NCBI GenBank assembly: GCA_028565715.1
Contig: JAOXYC010037788.1
Location: 1 to 14,936 of the forward strand
Direction: 5' to 3'
DNA: 14,936 nt
Source: Phoronis pallida
Taxonomy: Eukaryota > Phoronida > Phoronidae
Part shown: in pieces, positions 1-8,376 of the stretch
How the letters are laid out: every line of letters begins with the position of its first letter
How positions within the stretch are numbered: position 1 is the stretch's first letter
Translations under genes and position numbers: made by a program
Notes under the pieces: generated by a model
The model's database searches: none
Told to the model about the DNA's origin: nothing
The model's input: the letters and a program-made list of their open reading frames with translations, nothing else

Positions 1-112
1 GTATTATGTGGTATTACCTGGTTCTATAGCTGATCTTACGCACGACCAGGCTGCTCCTCTGTAAACAATGGCTTTACGAACGCATGCGCTATGCATATTT
101 ACCACATAATAC
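1..112. repeat. Small element with 13-bp terminal inverted repeats
   Basis: The first 13 bases (GTATTATGTGGTA) are the exact reverse complement of bases 100-112. The 86 bases between show no coding signal. The size and perfect ends fit a miniature inverted-repeat element. The left end coincides with the window edge, so the inverted repeat may extend further and no target-site duplication can be judged. Confidence 0.45.
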
Positions 113-271
113 ACTGCTGCCGCCTTTTGGACAACTAGCCCCATTGAATACGCTTGCCAAAATGTTGGTGCGAATCCTGTAATCAAGAAGTAGAACTCCG
201 GACTTAGTCAGAAATGTATGTGTACTATCTTAATTACTATCATTGTTTACCGTAACGCCTTGCAATTGAGT

Positions 272-463
272 GCATGCGCTTACATGCGAAATAATACATT
301 TTTTTCTCAAGATTTGTCAACTCAAATTCCAGCATGCAAGATAGGGGCATGGGTCTACAGGATCAGCGCATGCGCTTACATGCGAAATAATACATTTTTT
401 TCTCAAGATTTGTCAACTCAAATTCCAGCATGCAAGATAGGGACATGGGTTTACAGGATCTGC
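272..463 (+). repeat. Tandem duplication, 96-bp unit, two copies
   Basis: Bases 272-367 are repeated at 368-463 with only two or three substitutions, for example G/A in the GGG(G/A)CATGGG stretch and C/T in GT(C/T)TAC. Because 96 is a multiple of three, an open frame at 218-592 spans both copies as a 32-residue repeat. One of the two clear differences changes the amino acid, and no domain is recognisable, so I read this as a recent non-coding duplication. A short related stretch (ATGCGAAATAATGCATG) recurs near 1949-1966. Confidence 0.85.
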
Positions 464-541
464 GATAAGGCCCGTATCCACAATTATGGGCCTGCGCTCA
501 ATTACGGCGCTATAGGGTATAATTCTTTCATATTGTTACAG

Positions 542-666
542 AAAGACGGCCAATACTGTAACACTAACTGTCAACAATCTCGAAGTTTGTGATGAAGGGA
601 CTTACGTTTTCACGGCGAATACTTCATCGCATGAGGCTACATTGCAATTTACTGCAAAAGCAACCT
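542..666 (+). CDS. Gene A exon: C-terminal half of an Ig-like domain
   Basis: An internal exon of a multi-exon cell-surface protein, too short to show as a long ORF. The acceptor is pyrimidine-rich and ends TTACAG; the donor is a perfect GTAAGT at 667. The frame starts at 543 (the exon enters in phase 2 and leaves in phase 1). It reads TVTLTVNNLEVCDEGTYVF followed by TANTSSHEATLQFTAKAT. This is the E, F and G strand pattern of an Ig domain (L-T-V, then D-x-G-x-Y). The F-strand cysteine expected two residues after the tyrosine is Phe here, and a Cys sits just before the Asp instead. NTS is a possible N-glycosylation site. The N-terminal half of the domain must lie on an exon before this window: nothing suitable is visible in 1-541. 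The phase 1 donor joins in frame to the TSP1 exon at 2172, creating a Tyr codon. Confidence 0.72.
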
Positions 667-789
667 GTAAGTGAATTGAATAAATGTCTTATGGCAAAGG
701 GAATTGATTCCAACAAATATACGACATAGTAAAATGAGGTCTATCAGGAAATAGTATTTGGCTTGATTCGTGCAAATGAAGGCAGACTT

Positions 790-1750
790 TCAGTAATTCT
801 GCAATATTATATTTCCCCTATGATCCGACGAGCACCAATGACACTTCAGCTGTGATCACCCGATTGCAAAACTGCATTGCTGCTATTAGTCACTGGATGA
901 TTTGTAACAGCCTGAACTTCAACCAGGATAAAACTGAGTTGCTCACTGTTATCACGCCCAACCACTTGAAAAAGTATGGAAAGCAGTCTCTCACCATCGA
1001 CGGAATCACGATACCATCAAAACCTGGAGTTAAAAGTCTTGGAGTTGTTCTAGACCAGCACCTGTCGATGACCGCTCAAGTTTCCGCTGTGGTGAAGTCG
1101 TGTAACTTCGCATCATTGCTAAGGTCCATCCTTTTCTAACAGAAACATTTGTAGGGATGGTGTTGCGTCGATGGTCACATCAAGGCTTGATTACTGCGGC
1201 TGACGCTTCTTTTGCGGGTTAGCTAATACAATCTCGGTCGTTTGCAGCGTCTACACAATCGGGCTGCACGTGTCATTACAAGGACACCATAACGGGACAA
1301 CATCACACCTGTGTTATACCAGCTGCACTGGCTTCCCATAGAATTGAGGGTCAGCTTTCGTGTTCTTGTGTTTGTCTACAGATGTCTCCCTTAATCTGCA
1401 CCACTATATTTGACTGAGAGGTTGAATGAGTACAAGCCGCCTCGTCAACTAAGATCATCTACCAGCCCACAACTAGCTGTTCCCCGTTCGTACAGAAAGA
1501 TAGGCGAGAGTGCCTTTAACATTGATGCTCCCGGACTCTGGAATTCTCTTCTCCCGACATCAGAGCTTCCACCAGTCTTCCGGTACTCAGGAGAGCCATC
1601 AAGACTCACTTCTTTAACCATCATTTTAACGTCTAACGTGACTCAGAACAGGGCTGCAAATGTCATTAATTGCCCAGCGTTCATGACCGCGTGACTCAGA
1701 GCAGGGCTGCAAATTAACGGCCCGGCTACAGCTACCCGTGCATTATGGAG
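790..1750 (+). mobile_element. Decayed CR1/L2-like LINE fragment, 3' part of the reverse transcriptase ORF
   Basis: The 5' end is truncated inside the reverse transcriptase. About 800-840 reads as a ruined YADD region followed by DPTSTNDTSA. Bases 852-1136 stay open and contain SHWMICNSLNFNQDKTELL and GVKSLGVVLDQHLSM, as in CR1 and L2 elements. After a stop and frameshifts, VTSRLDYC (about 1170), RDNITPVLYQLHWLPIE (about 1297) and RQLRSS...FNIDAPGLWNSL (about 1446-1560) can be followed in changing frames. These are the usual C-terminal landmarks of that group. The element lies in the sense orientation within the intron of gene A and cannot be active. The borders are approximate; I see no target-site duplication. 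Confidence 0.88.
1637..1714 (+). repeat. 25-bp direct repeat at the LINE 3' end
   Basis: CGTGACTCAGA(A/G)CAGGGCTGCAAAT occurs at 1637 and again at 1690, a spacing of 53 bases with one mismatch. It falls at the end of the LINE ORF, so it is probably a short tandem duplication in the element's 3' untranslated region. Confidence 0.7.
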
Positions 1751-2171
1751 TATTTAAGCCCAGCAAAATAGCGTTATTCTACCGACAATGCCCCACAAGT
1801 AGATACTAATAATAATTATATACTCTTGAGCTATAAAATAATCTCGAGCCAGTCTTGCCTACCTTCAGCTCATATGCCAGATCTCAAAGCTTCAAACTTG
1901 TAACTAAAATGGACTTACCAAATGTGAGTGCATATTAGACCGGCCTCAATGCGAAATAATGCATGTTTTTCAAAGCAAATTCATGGGAAGGACAGAACCA
2001 GCAGTCGTTTTTTTAAACGTTTTGTTTTTAGTTTATTCAACTGTTCTATTGTTTTCAAATAGCATTGTAACACGCCAACGAAAATATTACTGTCTTTCTC
2101 TTATTATTATTTGCCTCACGCTCTTCAAGTCTCAATACATAGTACTTTCAGCAGAGACTATTTAATTGCAG
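1751..2171. other. Intron of gene A without a recognised feature
   Basis: AT-rich sequence between the LINE remnant and the first TSP1 exon. An open frame at 1959-2165 gives a hydrophobic peptide, but it has no motif and runs into the splice acceptor of the next exon, so I treat it as chance. Nothing else is supported here. Confidence 0.6.
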
Positions 2172-2366
2172 ATGCAAATTGCCCAGTCGATGGTCAATGG
2201 TCTGACTGGCGTGATGATGGAACCTGTTCCGTCCCGTGTGGCGGCGGAGAAATACGTGAGTGGAGGGACTGTGATAGTCCTCCCCCGGCCAATGGAGGGG
2301 GTTACTGCCCGGGGACTGATTTTTCACGCACTAAGACATGTAACACACACATTTGTCCGGCGCTTG
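2172..2366 (+). CDS. Gene A exon: TSP1 repeat 1
   Basis: This exon encodes one complete thrombospondin type 1 repeat, an extracellular three-strand module found in adhesion and guidance proteins. The acceptor TTTAATTGCAG and the donor GTACGT bound 195 bases (65 codons) in phase 1-1, the usual modular form. It reads ANCPVDGQWSDW, then GTCSVPCGGGEIREWRDC, PANGGGYCPG and KTCNTHICP. The six TSP1 cysteines are present, with an extra one at the start. The tryptophan ladder is WSDW and the basic strand is REWR. WSDW is a possible C-mannosylation site. The O-fucose site (CxxS/TCG) is absent because Pro stands in the S/T position. It splices in frame from the Ig exon and into the second TSP1 exon. The family call is firm; the specific protein is not identifiable. 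Confidence 0.93.
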
Positions 2367-2804
2367 GTACGTGTTTATGGTACATGCTCAAGTATAGAAT
2401 GATGAAAGAATGTACTTTCTAATATATGGTGGATTTTCACAAGATGTTTTATGTTTTATCTGTTGATAATGATTGGACAATTGTTGGATGAGTTACCAAC
2501 CACTGCTGATTAGGAAATATTTCGTAGATACGAGAAAACGCTTCGTAAAATAAGCAACGCAGAGACTAGCTGTATATTTAATCAAACATTTTGGGAAGTA
2601 TAGTATAGTAAGAATATATTCTATCACAAGACCACCCTTGTATTTAGTGCCATTACACTATAACACGGCATACATGTGTGCGTTATGCACATCAGTCAAA
2701 TTTTGAAAATAGGGATCCAAAACCAAATGTTTTCACAAATATTATGTGATAACATGATTGACTTAAATTCATGAGATTTGTAATAAAACATTTATTGGAT
2801 TGGA

Positions 2805-2853
2805 TTTCAAAAATCATAGAACTCGCCAAAGGCTCGTTTTATGATTTTTCAAA
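2805..2853. repeat. Strong stem-loop / palindromic repeat
   Basis: AAAAATCATA at 2809-2818 pairs perfectly with TATGATTTTT at 2840-2849. The inner part continues as GAAC/GTTT, a TC/TC internal mismatch, then GCC/GGC around an AAA loop. Outside, TTT at 2805-2807 pairs with AAA at 2851-2853 across a C/C mismatch. It lies just beyond the 3' tail of the minus-strand LINE, in an intron of gene A. Confidence 0.75.
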
Positions 2854-2861
2854 GCTCGGTC

Positions 2862-4465
2862 AATGAATGAATGAATGAATAAATGAAGTATACATTTATT
2901 TCACTTATAAACTATAATATAAGAATATATAAAATGTAATGATAATTACGAGACTTCAACAAGATTTTGAAAAAAAATCACTGAGATTGAAGCCACCTAC
3001 GAAATTAAGGAAATAATATTTATACAAATAATAGAGAAATGAAATGATAATCACAGAGAACAAAACAAAGAATATGTATATATACTTGAAACTTATAATG
3101 AGAATTAAAACACTCAGTTGGGTGCAGGGAGGAAACGGCAATGTGATTATAATTATGATTAAAGTAACACAGGTATGTACAAGTAGTTAACGGTTCGGGT
3201 GATGAATGACTAATGATTTTGATTACATACAAAACAATTCAAGATATTACAAGTATTTACCAATTATTATTTTCTTTGAAAAAATGATGTAACTTTTAAG
3301 AGGATGTGTATTTAATCTACTCAGTGCTTGTTGAGGGAGGTATTTAACATTAATAAGATGAGGTAAATGTAATTTGATACGTCTTTGAGACTGTTTTTTT
3401 TATTAGACATTGTAATTGGTTTAATAGGACAAGTTATTGGAAGAGAGAAATTATAATTTAGAGGACAGTTTAGGGTATTGACGGGTCTATGTATTGTAAG
3501 ATTAGAATTAAAATGAAACTTAGTGAAGTTTTCTGGTAACGTATTTTTTTATATATTTGTAATAAAATTTGATACAAGAATTGTTGAATATATCATTCAA
3601 TAAAAGAATATTCAAAGTTTTAAAAATTGGTTGAACTTGCTCATTGTAGCGTTCATAACCTATACAGCGAATAACTCAAAAAGAGAGTTGTAAATTAGTT
3701 TAAGAATATGAGAAGGGGGTGATTTTCTCAAGTTTAGCAATAATGCCGCTAGTTCTTGAAAGTGTGTTAGAGAGCTCATGAATATGTTGCTTCCAAGATA
3801 AGGTGTTGTCTATTGTGACTCCAAGAAAATAAAAGTCACGCCAAAATATGTTAAAACTGTTTGTTTAATTTTGAGAATAGGTTTTTGATCAGGGGTTATT
3901 TTTCTCTGAGAAAAATGAAAAATCATGCATTTCGTTTTGGTAGCATTTAAAGAAAACTTATTTACAGTTAACCAGTTATTGATTTCATCAAGTTTGTTAT
4001 TAATTAAAGTACTTAAGTCTGCAGTTGAATATTAGAAAAGTAAGTTTGTATAGTGAAGCAGGAATCATCAGCATATTGTAGCAGACTAACATTAGAAGCA
4101 TGGCAAAAATCATTCATAATAATAAAGGGCCTAATATTGAACCTTGAGGAACATTCATTGTAGTATTGTTATTGGTAGAACCTGAATTATTAATAGAAAC
4201 ACATTGTTTTCGATAACTAAGATAATTTCTAAAGCAAGAAAGAGAAATGATAATAATGCCATAATGACGAAATTTATTAATGAGAACAGAGTGATCAATA
4301 CAATCAGAAGCTTTGCTCAAGTCAATGAAAATGGATATAGGAATTTTACCAGAATCTAAATAATCAAATATTCTATCTGTAAATTCTAAGAGTGCCAGTT
4401 CGGTCGCATGTTTTTTTTTTCGGAATCCATATTGGTGTTGATAAAGTAGCTTGTTTGATTGTAAG
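2862..4465 (-). mobile_element. 5'-truncated non-LTR retrotransposon (Jockey/CR1-type LINE), minus strand
   Basis: Read on the minus strand from about 4465 downward, the sequence runs through the reverse transcriptase. It begins QYGFRKK (near 4430), then GKIPISIFIDLSKASDCIDH (about 4350-4290; Phe is usual where Ser follows KA). NVPQGSILGPLL (near 4120-4160) is the RT motif 4 region, and YADDS (near 4070) is the catalytic box. Further on are NNWLTVNKFSLNATKTKCM (about 3980), FLGVTIDNTLSWKQH (about 3800) and SRLNTHPLKSYIIFSKK (about 3310). Stops and frameshifts break the ORF, so it is inactive. The 3' end is an AT-rich tail finishing in a TTCA/TGAA microsatellite at 2864-2880. Insertion is antisense to gene A. 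The clade is judged from motifs only. Confidence 0.88.
2864..2885 (-). repeat. (TGAA)n microsatellite forming the LINE 3' tail
   Basis: About four units of TGAA, read as TTCA on the element's own strand, followed by a diverged AATAAATGAAG. Short simple-repeat tails are normal at the 3' ends of CR1 and related LINEs, and this fixes the orientation of the element. Confidence 0.8.
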
Positions 4466-4549
4466 GTGCCATTACATCGTATTCATTGTAAGAATCCCTT
4501 TTCCTTTATTACACGAGGTTTCCTTTTAAGGTTTTTTATGCATACACAA

Positions 4550-4740
4550 TTAAAAATGGAAATACATTGTAAAACTGTATGTCTGACTAGTTTCGAAGAA
4601 ACACACTTCGTTGACATAAGACCCCATTACTTGTGTACATATGTGAAAACGAAGCAATAAGTAATTGCGTCTTATGAAAACTAAGTTTGTATCTTCGAAA
4701 CTAGTCAGACATGAAATTTTCCAATATATTTCTATTTTAA
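4550..4740. repeat. Foldback (MITE-like) element flanked by TTAA
   Basis: The two halves are imperfect reverse complements across about 190 bases. GTCTGACTAGTTTCGAAGA at 4580-4598 returns in reverse complement at 4692-4710. Similarity runs outward (AAATACATTG against AAATATATTG) and inward (CATAAGAC, ATTACTT), leaving a loop near 4635-4660. TTAA stands at both outer ends (4550-4553 and 4737-4740), which fits a TTAA target such as that of piggyBac-type transposons. The terminal bases do not match a piggyBac end that I know, so no family is claimed. Open frames inside it are palindrome artefacts. Confidence 0.8.
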
Positions 4741-4754
4741 AGCTCGTCGTTTTG

Positions 4755-4994
4755 TTATTGATCAATGGAAAATACAGTTTCACCAGAGACCGTAAATATG
4801 GAGACTGTCAACTCTACAATGTTGCCGTATAAAAAGCGAGTGCTATCTTCTCGCGAGTTAAGATAGACAATATGGTGCTTATTATCGTCCAACGCTTGTT
4901 GCTCCTGAAACCAGAGGCGGATCATACCAATTGGAGATCCAATGGCTTCATGAATACTTGAAGAAATATGGCTGGCATGACAATTATTATTCAC
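4755..4994 (-). other. Unrecognised 79-codon open frame, possible repeat remnant
   Basis: A minus-strand frame with mixed composition, less AT-skewed than its surroundings (for example IHEAIGSPIGMIRLWFQEQ). I do not recognise a family. It begins directly beside the foldback element and lies antisense in an intron of gene A. A decayed transposon ORF is as likely as chance. No splice sites or start context argue for a real gene. Confidence 0.2.
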
Positions 4995-5179
4995 TTAGTC
5001 GTGTACCAAGACAACTGAGAAAAATCGACACATACAATTAAACAGATATTTTAATAATTTAAAGTTAATGGTCCCAGTAATAATGTGAGTTGACCCGGCG
5101 TCATATCAATTACTTAAGGTATTTGGTTATACTATTTTTTGTTTCCTTAACCGATACAGTCTGTTTTCATTTTGAGTAG

Positions 5180-5347
5180 AAGATCATTGGTCAAATTGGG
5201 ATTCATGGGGCAAGTGTAGTAGACGCTGTGATGGTGGAACACGCTCTAGGCGCCGGGTATGCATCGACTCTGCATCAGGCTTCAACATTGATTTGTGTTC
5301 GGGGTCAGATTACTCTTCGGGAGATTGTAACACGCATTCTTGTATAG
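5180..5347 (+). CDS. Gene A exon: TSP1 repeat 2
   Basis: This is the second complete TSP1 repeat of gene A. The frame reads HWSNWDSWGKCSRRCDGG, then TRSRRRVC, NIDLCSGSDYSSGDC and NTHSCI. It has all six cysteines, a three-Trp ladder (WSNWDSW, two possible C-mannosylation sites) and a strongly basic RSRRR strand. The donor is GTATAT at 5348. The exon leaves in phase 1. The acceptor is ambiguous: GAG, TAG and AAG stand in a row, so the exon could begin at 5177, 5180 or 5183. All three keep phase 1 and differ by one codon each; I chose the TAG. As in repeat 1, the O-fucose S/T position is not Ser or Thr. The exon joins in frame to the membrane exon at 5551, forming a Val codon. Confidence 0.92.
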   Translation, partial: KIIGQIGIHGASVVDAVMVEHALGAGYASTLHQASTLICVRGQITLREIVTRILV

Positions 5348-5550
5348 GTATATCAATCAAGCTACGTAGACATAATAATCAGGGCCATGTTTCAAAAAAC
5401 CTTAAACGTTGGTTAACTGTTAAATGTCTGTAAAAGTACTATGCAACGCCTATATGGAAATCCCATAGATTGACAAACTTTTTACTAAAACTCCTTCCAG
5501 GCGGGTTTTTAATGAATCAATTCACCATTTCTTGAATTCTCTTTTTAAAG

Positions 5551-5915
5551 TATCCACTAGTATCATCATCGGCATTGTTGCTGCAGTAGTGACCGGCGTC
5601 AGTGTCGTCGTTGGATTATTAGCATGGTGTTGTATCAAGTCGAGACCAAAAAGGGGCGACGGGACAACAGGCGTTGTTGTGAACCCTGCACCCCAGCCTA
5701 ACGTGTATGCACAGCCGATAGTTACACAGCAGACGATTCCATCACCCCAACTAGGTGGCGTTACAAGCGTATACGTGTCACCACGTGCGATGATCACGCA
5801 GCAGACAACTCCCTACTACACTATGCAAAGTACACCAGCACCGGTTGGGAAAACTACGTATGGTCTGAACATCAGTTTCAACAACCCAGCTAAACCCTCA
5901 GAAACAGAGGTTTAA
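5551..5915 (+). CDS. Gene A last exon: membrane segment and signalling tail
   Basis: The acceptor is CTTTTTAAAG and the exon enters in phase 1; the stop is TAA at 5913-5915. It starts VSTSIIIGIVAAVVTG and continues with VSVVVGLLAWCCIK. This is one membrane helix of about 23 residues, closed by Cys-Cys and then K-S-R-P-K-R. That is the stop-transfer pattern of a type I membrane protein, and the cysteines could be palmitoylated. The roughly 80-residue tail is rich in Pro, Gln, Thr and Tyr. It holds a near duplication (VYAQP..VTQQTIP and VYVSP..ITQQTTP). These give two YxxP motifs (Crk/Nck-type SH2 ligands in known proteins), a YYTM (the YxxM type bound by PI3K p85) and a C-terminal TEV that fits a class I PDZ ligand. 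The motifs are seen; binding is inferred. Confidence 0.88.
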
Positions 5916-6265
5916 TAATCACGAATGCTATTGTAAACTTATTGCATGCGTATAGATATAAGTATAATAATAGTAAGATTCAATATGGTATGGGGCGCTT
6001 GTTTGTTTCTCTCTTCGTTCAGTGAAATAGTTTAACGGACACAATATACTATTCTATTTAACAGTTGTGTTTGGCCTTTTGTTTTAAAGATGCGTACACC
6101 CCCTGTGCATGCAAGTTTAATGTAAGCATATGTGAATAGAAAAACTGTGATCATTGGAAAATGAAATGCGTACAAATCCGGTTTGCAAACTGGGCTGTTT
6201 TAAAAACATATATAAATTTGAATCAGCCAAACCTATGTGTAGTATGTAGTGAAATAAAAAATAAA
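5916..6265 (+). promoter_or_regulatory. Gene A 3' UTR with paired poly(A) signals
   Basis: AATAAA occurs at 6253-6258 and again at 6260-6265, about 340 bases after the stop codon, followed by an ordinary T-rich stretch. This marks the likely mRNA end of gene A and supports separating it from gene B. Confidence 0.6.
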
Positions 6266-7501
6266 ACTTGTCTTATTTACTGTTGATTTTAGTTAAAACC
6301 GACTGTTTTGAATATTTTTCTCGGAAAGTTGCACATCTCCAATCGCGCTCTCCAATCACTAAGGAGCTCTTTCCGTCAATTGTTTGTCGTCACTTTCGCT
6401 TAGCAACACTATGACTTTTATTCTTCTCGTTTCTGTGCATAAAAAAGGCCGATTTTGCAACTATTTCGAGTGTGTTAAACAAATAAAAAATTAAGTGAGT
6501 AAAAACAAACATGTTTCAAGAATCAATAAAGTTTATTGGATATGTTATGTACACTTTTAAAAATTAAAAAACTACATGTAATTTGAGAAACCGGATGTGG
6601 ACCCATTTCATCTTGTTTTCTCGTTTATCCATGTTGAGAGAGATTCGTATTTTGTTAGTCGTTGTGCTTGATTTACACGGTGGCAAGTCTAGTACGGTCC
6701 TGATTTGACTTTAAAATCTGCTGTTTCTGTTTTTAAATATCGTAAACATTATGCACTGCAATGCAACCGTGTTGTGTGTGAGAAATGTTAAATTGCTTAG
6801 TATAGTGACAATAAAAAACAATGACCAATGCATGTTTTGCCCTAAAGTTAACCTAAATATTTCAAAAGTATAATCAAGGATGCTGGTCAGAAATGTTTTG
6901 TCAATCGTTAACAAAACGTTATGACTTAAAAATGTCGTGACATGGGCATCATCATAAAGACGCATTTAACTCTGCTGGCACATGACTGATGTATCAGATG
7001 TATAACTCGACGATATCGGTATATGAAAGTAGTCGAAAATTACCGCTGCCTCACGCAGTAAAGTCAACAGCAACTAGAAGGTTTGTGAAGTTTGTTGATT
7101 TTTTCTTTGCACCACCAATGAAACATAGGCCTACAGTCCCCACTTTTGAGAGAAAACTCGATAATGGTTTGCCTATTGCTCGTAACGTTGATGCCTGGTT
7201 TTAATTCTGAAAGAAAACGAATTCGGCTCTTAGACGTGGGGTTAAGGCCATATATAACAAAAGTAAATTATTATAAATGTGAATTTATTTTGAAAGTATC
7301 AGGATGGTATTCAAAAACAATCTGAGTGAGCAAATGCCGAAGCAGAGTAACACAAATCTATGTTTTTGATACATTTGTGTAACATGTCAATTCTTTGCCA
7401 GACAATATGTAAAAGTATCCAGGCTGATGCTTATTTTACCGTCATTAGGTACATGTGATGTACTCGTCCAAATTGACAAGAATAGAGACACAGTGTCAAC
7501 T
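6266..7501. other. Intergenic region between genes A and B
   Basis: AT-rich sequence with only short open frames (6711-6965 minus, 6989-7204 plus) that show no motif or splice support. If gene B is independent, its promoter should lie here, but I see no clear TATA box or initiator. Bases 7123-7135 hold the 13-mer ACATAGGCCTACA, which also occurs at 11379-11391. Confidence 0.5.
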
Positions 7502-7553
7502 ATGAAACGCTCTGAACTGAACATGTACTTTGCATTGGCGGTTATGGGAGTAG
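7502..7553 (+). CDS. Gene B, tentative signal-peptide exon
   Basis: The Met codon at 7502 has A at -3. It begins a short frame, MKRSELNMYFALAVMGV, with a basic start and a hydrophobic core that could act as a signal peptide. A GTAGGC donor at 7554 ends it in phase 1. Joined to the exon at 7775 it gives a Gly codon and continues NYVKALTINVP, leaving a 221-base intron, similar to the next one. With this exon the coding total is a multiple of three ending at the stop. The hydrophobic core is short and the donor is moderate. The true first exon could lie elsewhere, or gene B could be spliced from exons further upstream. Confidence 0.35.
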
Positions 7554-7774
7554 GTAGGCAATTACAGGAAATCTGTGTGATCAAACGGTCTTCTAAAGAT
7601 GTGACAAGTTCATTTAAGGTTATTTTATTCATCGTTGCTGTTAAACTCACATTCAACTTATTTCAAAACAGCTTCAGCGATTTTTACCCCGAAATGCTTT
7701 GTGAACGAGTATTACTAAATCCTGACAATGAATAAAGTTGCACTGTTTTGATTGGTTCACTATTTTGTTTGCAG

Positions 7775-8149
7775 GAAATTACGTGAAGGCACTAACGATA
7801 AATGTTCCAAGGGTAGTGGGTGTTGTTCTCGGAGGTACAGCGCGTATTGACATTGGTTATGTTTTAGCAGCAGGAGAAAGTTTCAGTGAGGTAACACTGA
7901 TGGATCTGAACGGATATGGGGTGTTCCGAGCTCCATTTAGCCGAGTGCCACCACTACCGCGGATAGTAAATGGGGCATTTTATAAGAGCTATGAAGCACG
8001 AGGATCAACTAACTATTATTTTGGTCGGTCTAAGTTTTATATAGCCATGTCAAATGTTGGAGTGCATGAGGAAGGGACGTGGTGGATTGAAATCGAAGAG
8101 TTTAACTCTGGTATAAGGTCATCAAAACGTTTTGAGATTACCATTGACT
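7775..8149 (+). CDS. Gene B exon: Ig-like domain lacking all cysteines
   Basis: This exon has an acceptor TTTTGTTTGCAG and a perfect GTAAGT donor at 8150. It is 375 bases, phase 1-1, 125 codons. It opens NYVKALTINVPRVVGVV and shows strands spaced as in a V-type Ig domain. Strand B is GGTARIDIGYV and strand C is FSEVTLMDLNG. Strand E is RSKFYIAMSNV, strand F is HEEGTWWIEIEEF and strand G is SSKRFEITI. The E-G-T-W-W-I-E-I stretch matches the D-x-G-x-Y-x-C pattern with Ile where Cys belongs. The strand B cysteine is also Ile, and the exon encodes no cysteine at all. It is therefore extracellular, Ig-like and without a disulphide. The Ig call rests on strand pattern and on its neighbour, a clear Ig exon. 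It could be another beta-sandwich. Confidence 0.75.
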
Positions 8150-8376
8150 GTAAGTAATGATATTGCCCCACATAATATCTATGTACATTTACATGTATAT
8201 GACGATAGTTTTGATTTAACTAGAAGTAACTTCGGCAATAATTTATTGTTCAATGTAAATTCTTAGTCATTGCAAGTTTTGTTGCCATTACAAACCCCAT
8301 GTTTAAACTTTGAAGTTTAGAACCAACGGCCAAGGGAAACAAATCATCGTTGTGATGCTCAAAAGTTGTCTTTCAG

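Noticed and set aside
218-592. 124-codon plus-strand open frame with a 32-residue repeat
   Set aside because: It is a by-product of the 96-bp tandem duplication. The copies are too similar to judge selection, there is no domain, and its end overlaps the Ig exon in another frame.
1959-2165. Hydrophobic open frame before TSP1 repeat 1, considered as a signal peptide for gene A
   Set aside because: No phase 1 donor lies between it and the TSP1 exon, the gene already has an upstream Ig exon, and AT-rich DNA readily yields hydrophobic codons.
4451-4783. Open frames on both strands (4451-4660 plus, 4550-4783 minus)
   Set aside because: Their peptides mirror each other because they read the arms of the foldback element.
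5522-5797. Minus-strand open frame opposite the gene A tail
   Set aside because: Shadow of the plus-strand membrane exon, which has splice sites, a membrane helix and signalling motifs.
6989-7204. 71-codon plus-strand open frame considered as an upstream exon of gene B
   Set aside because: No signal peptide or domain, and no convincing phase 1 donor.
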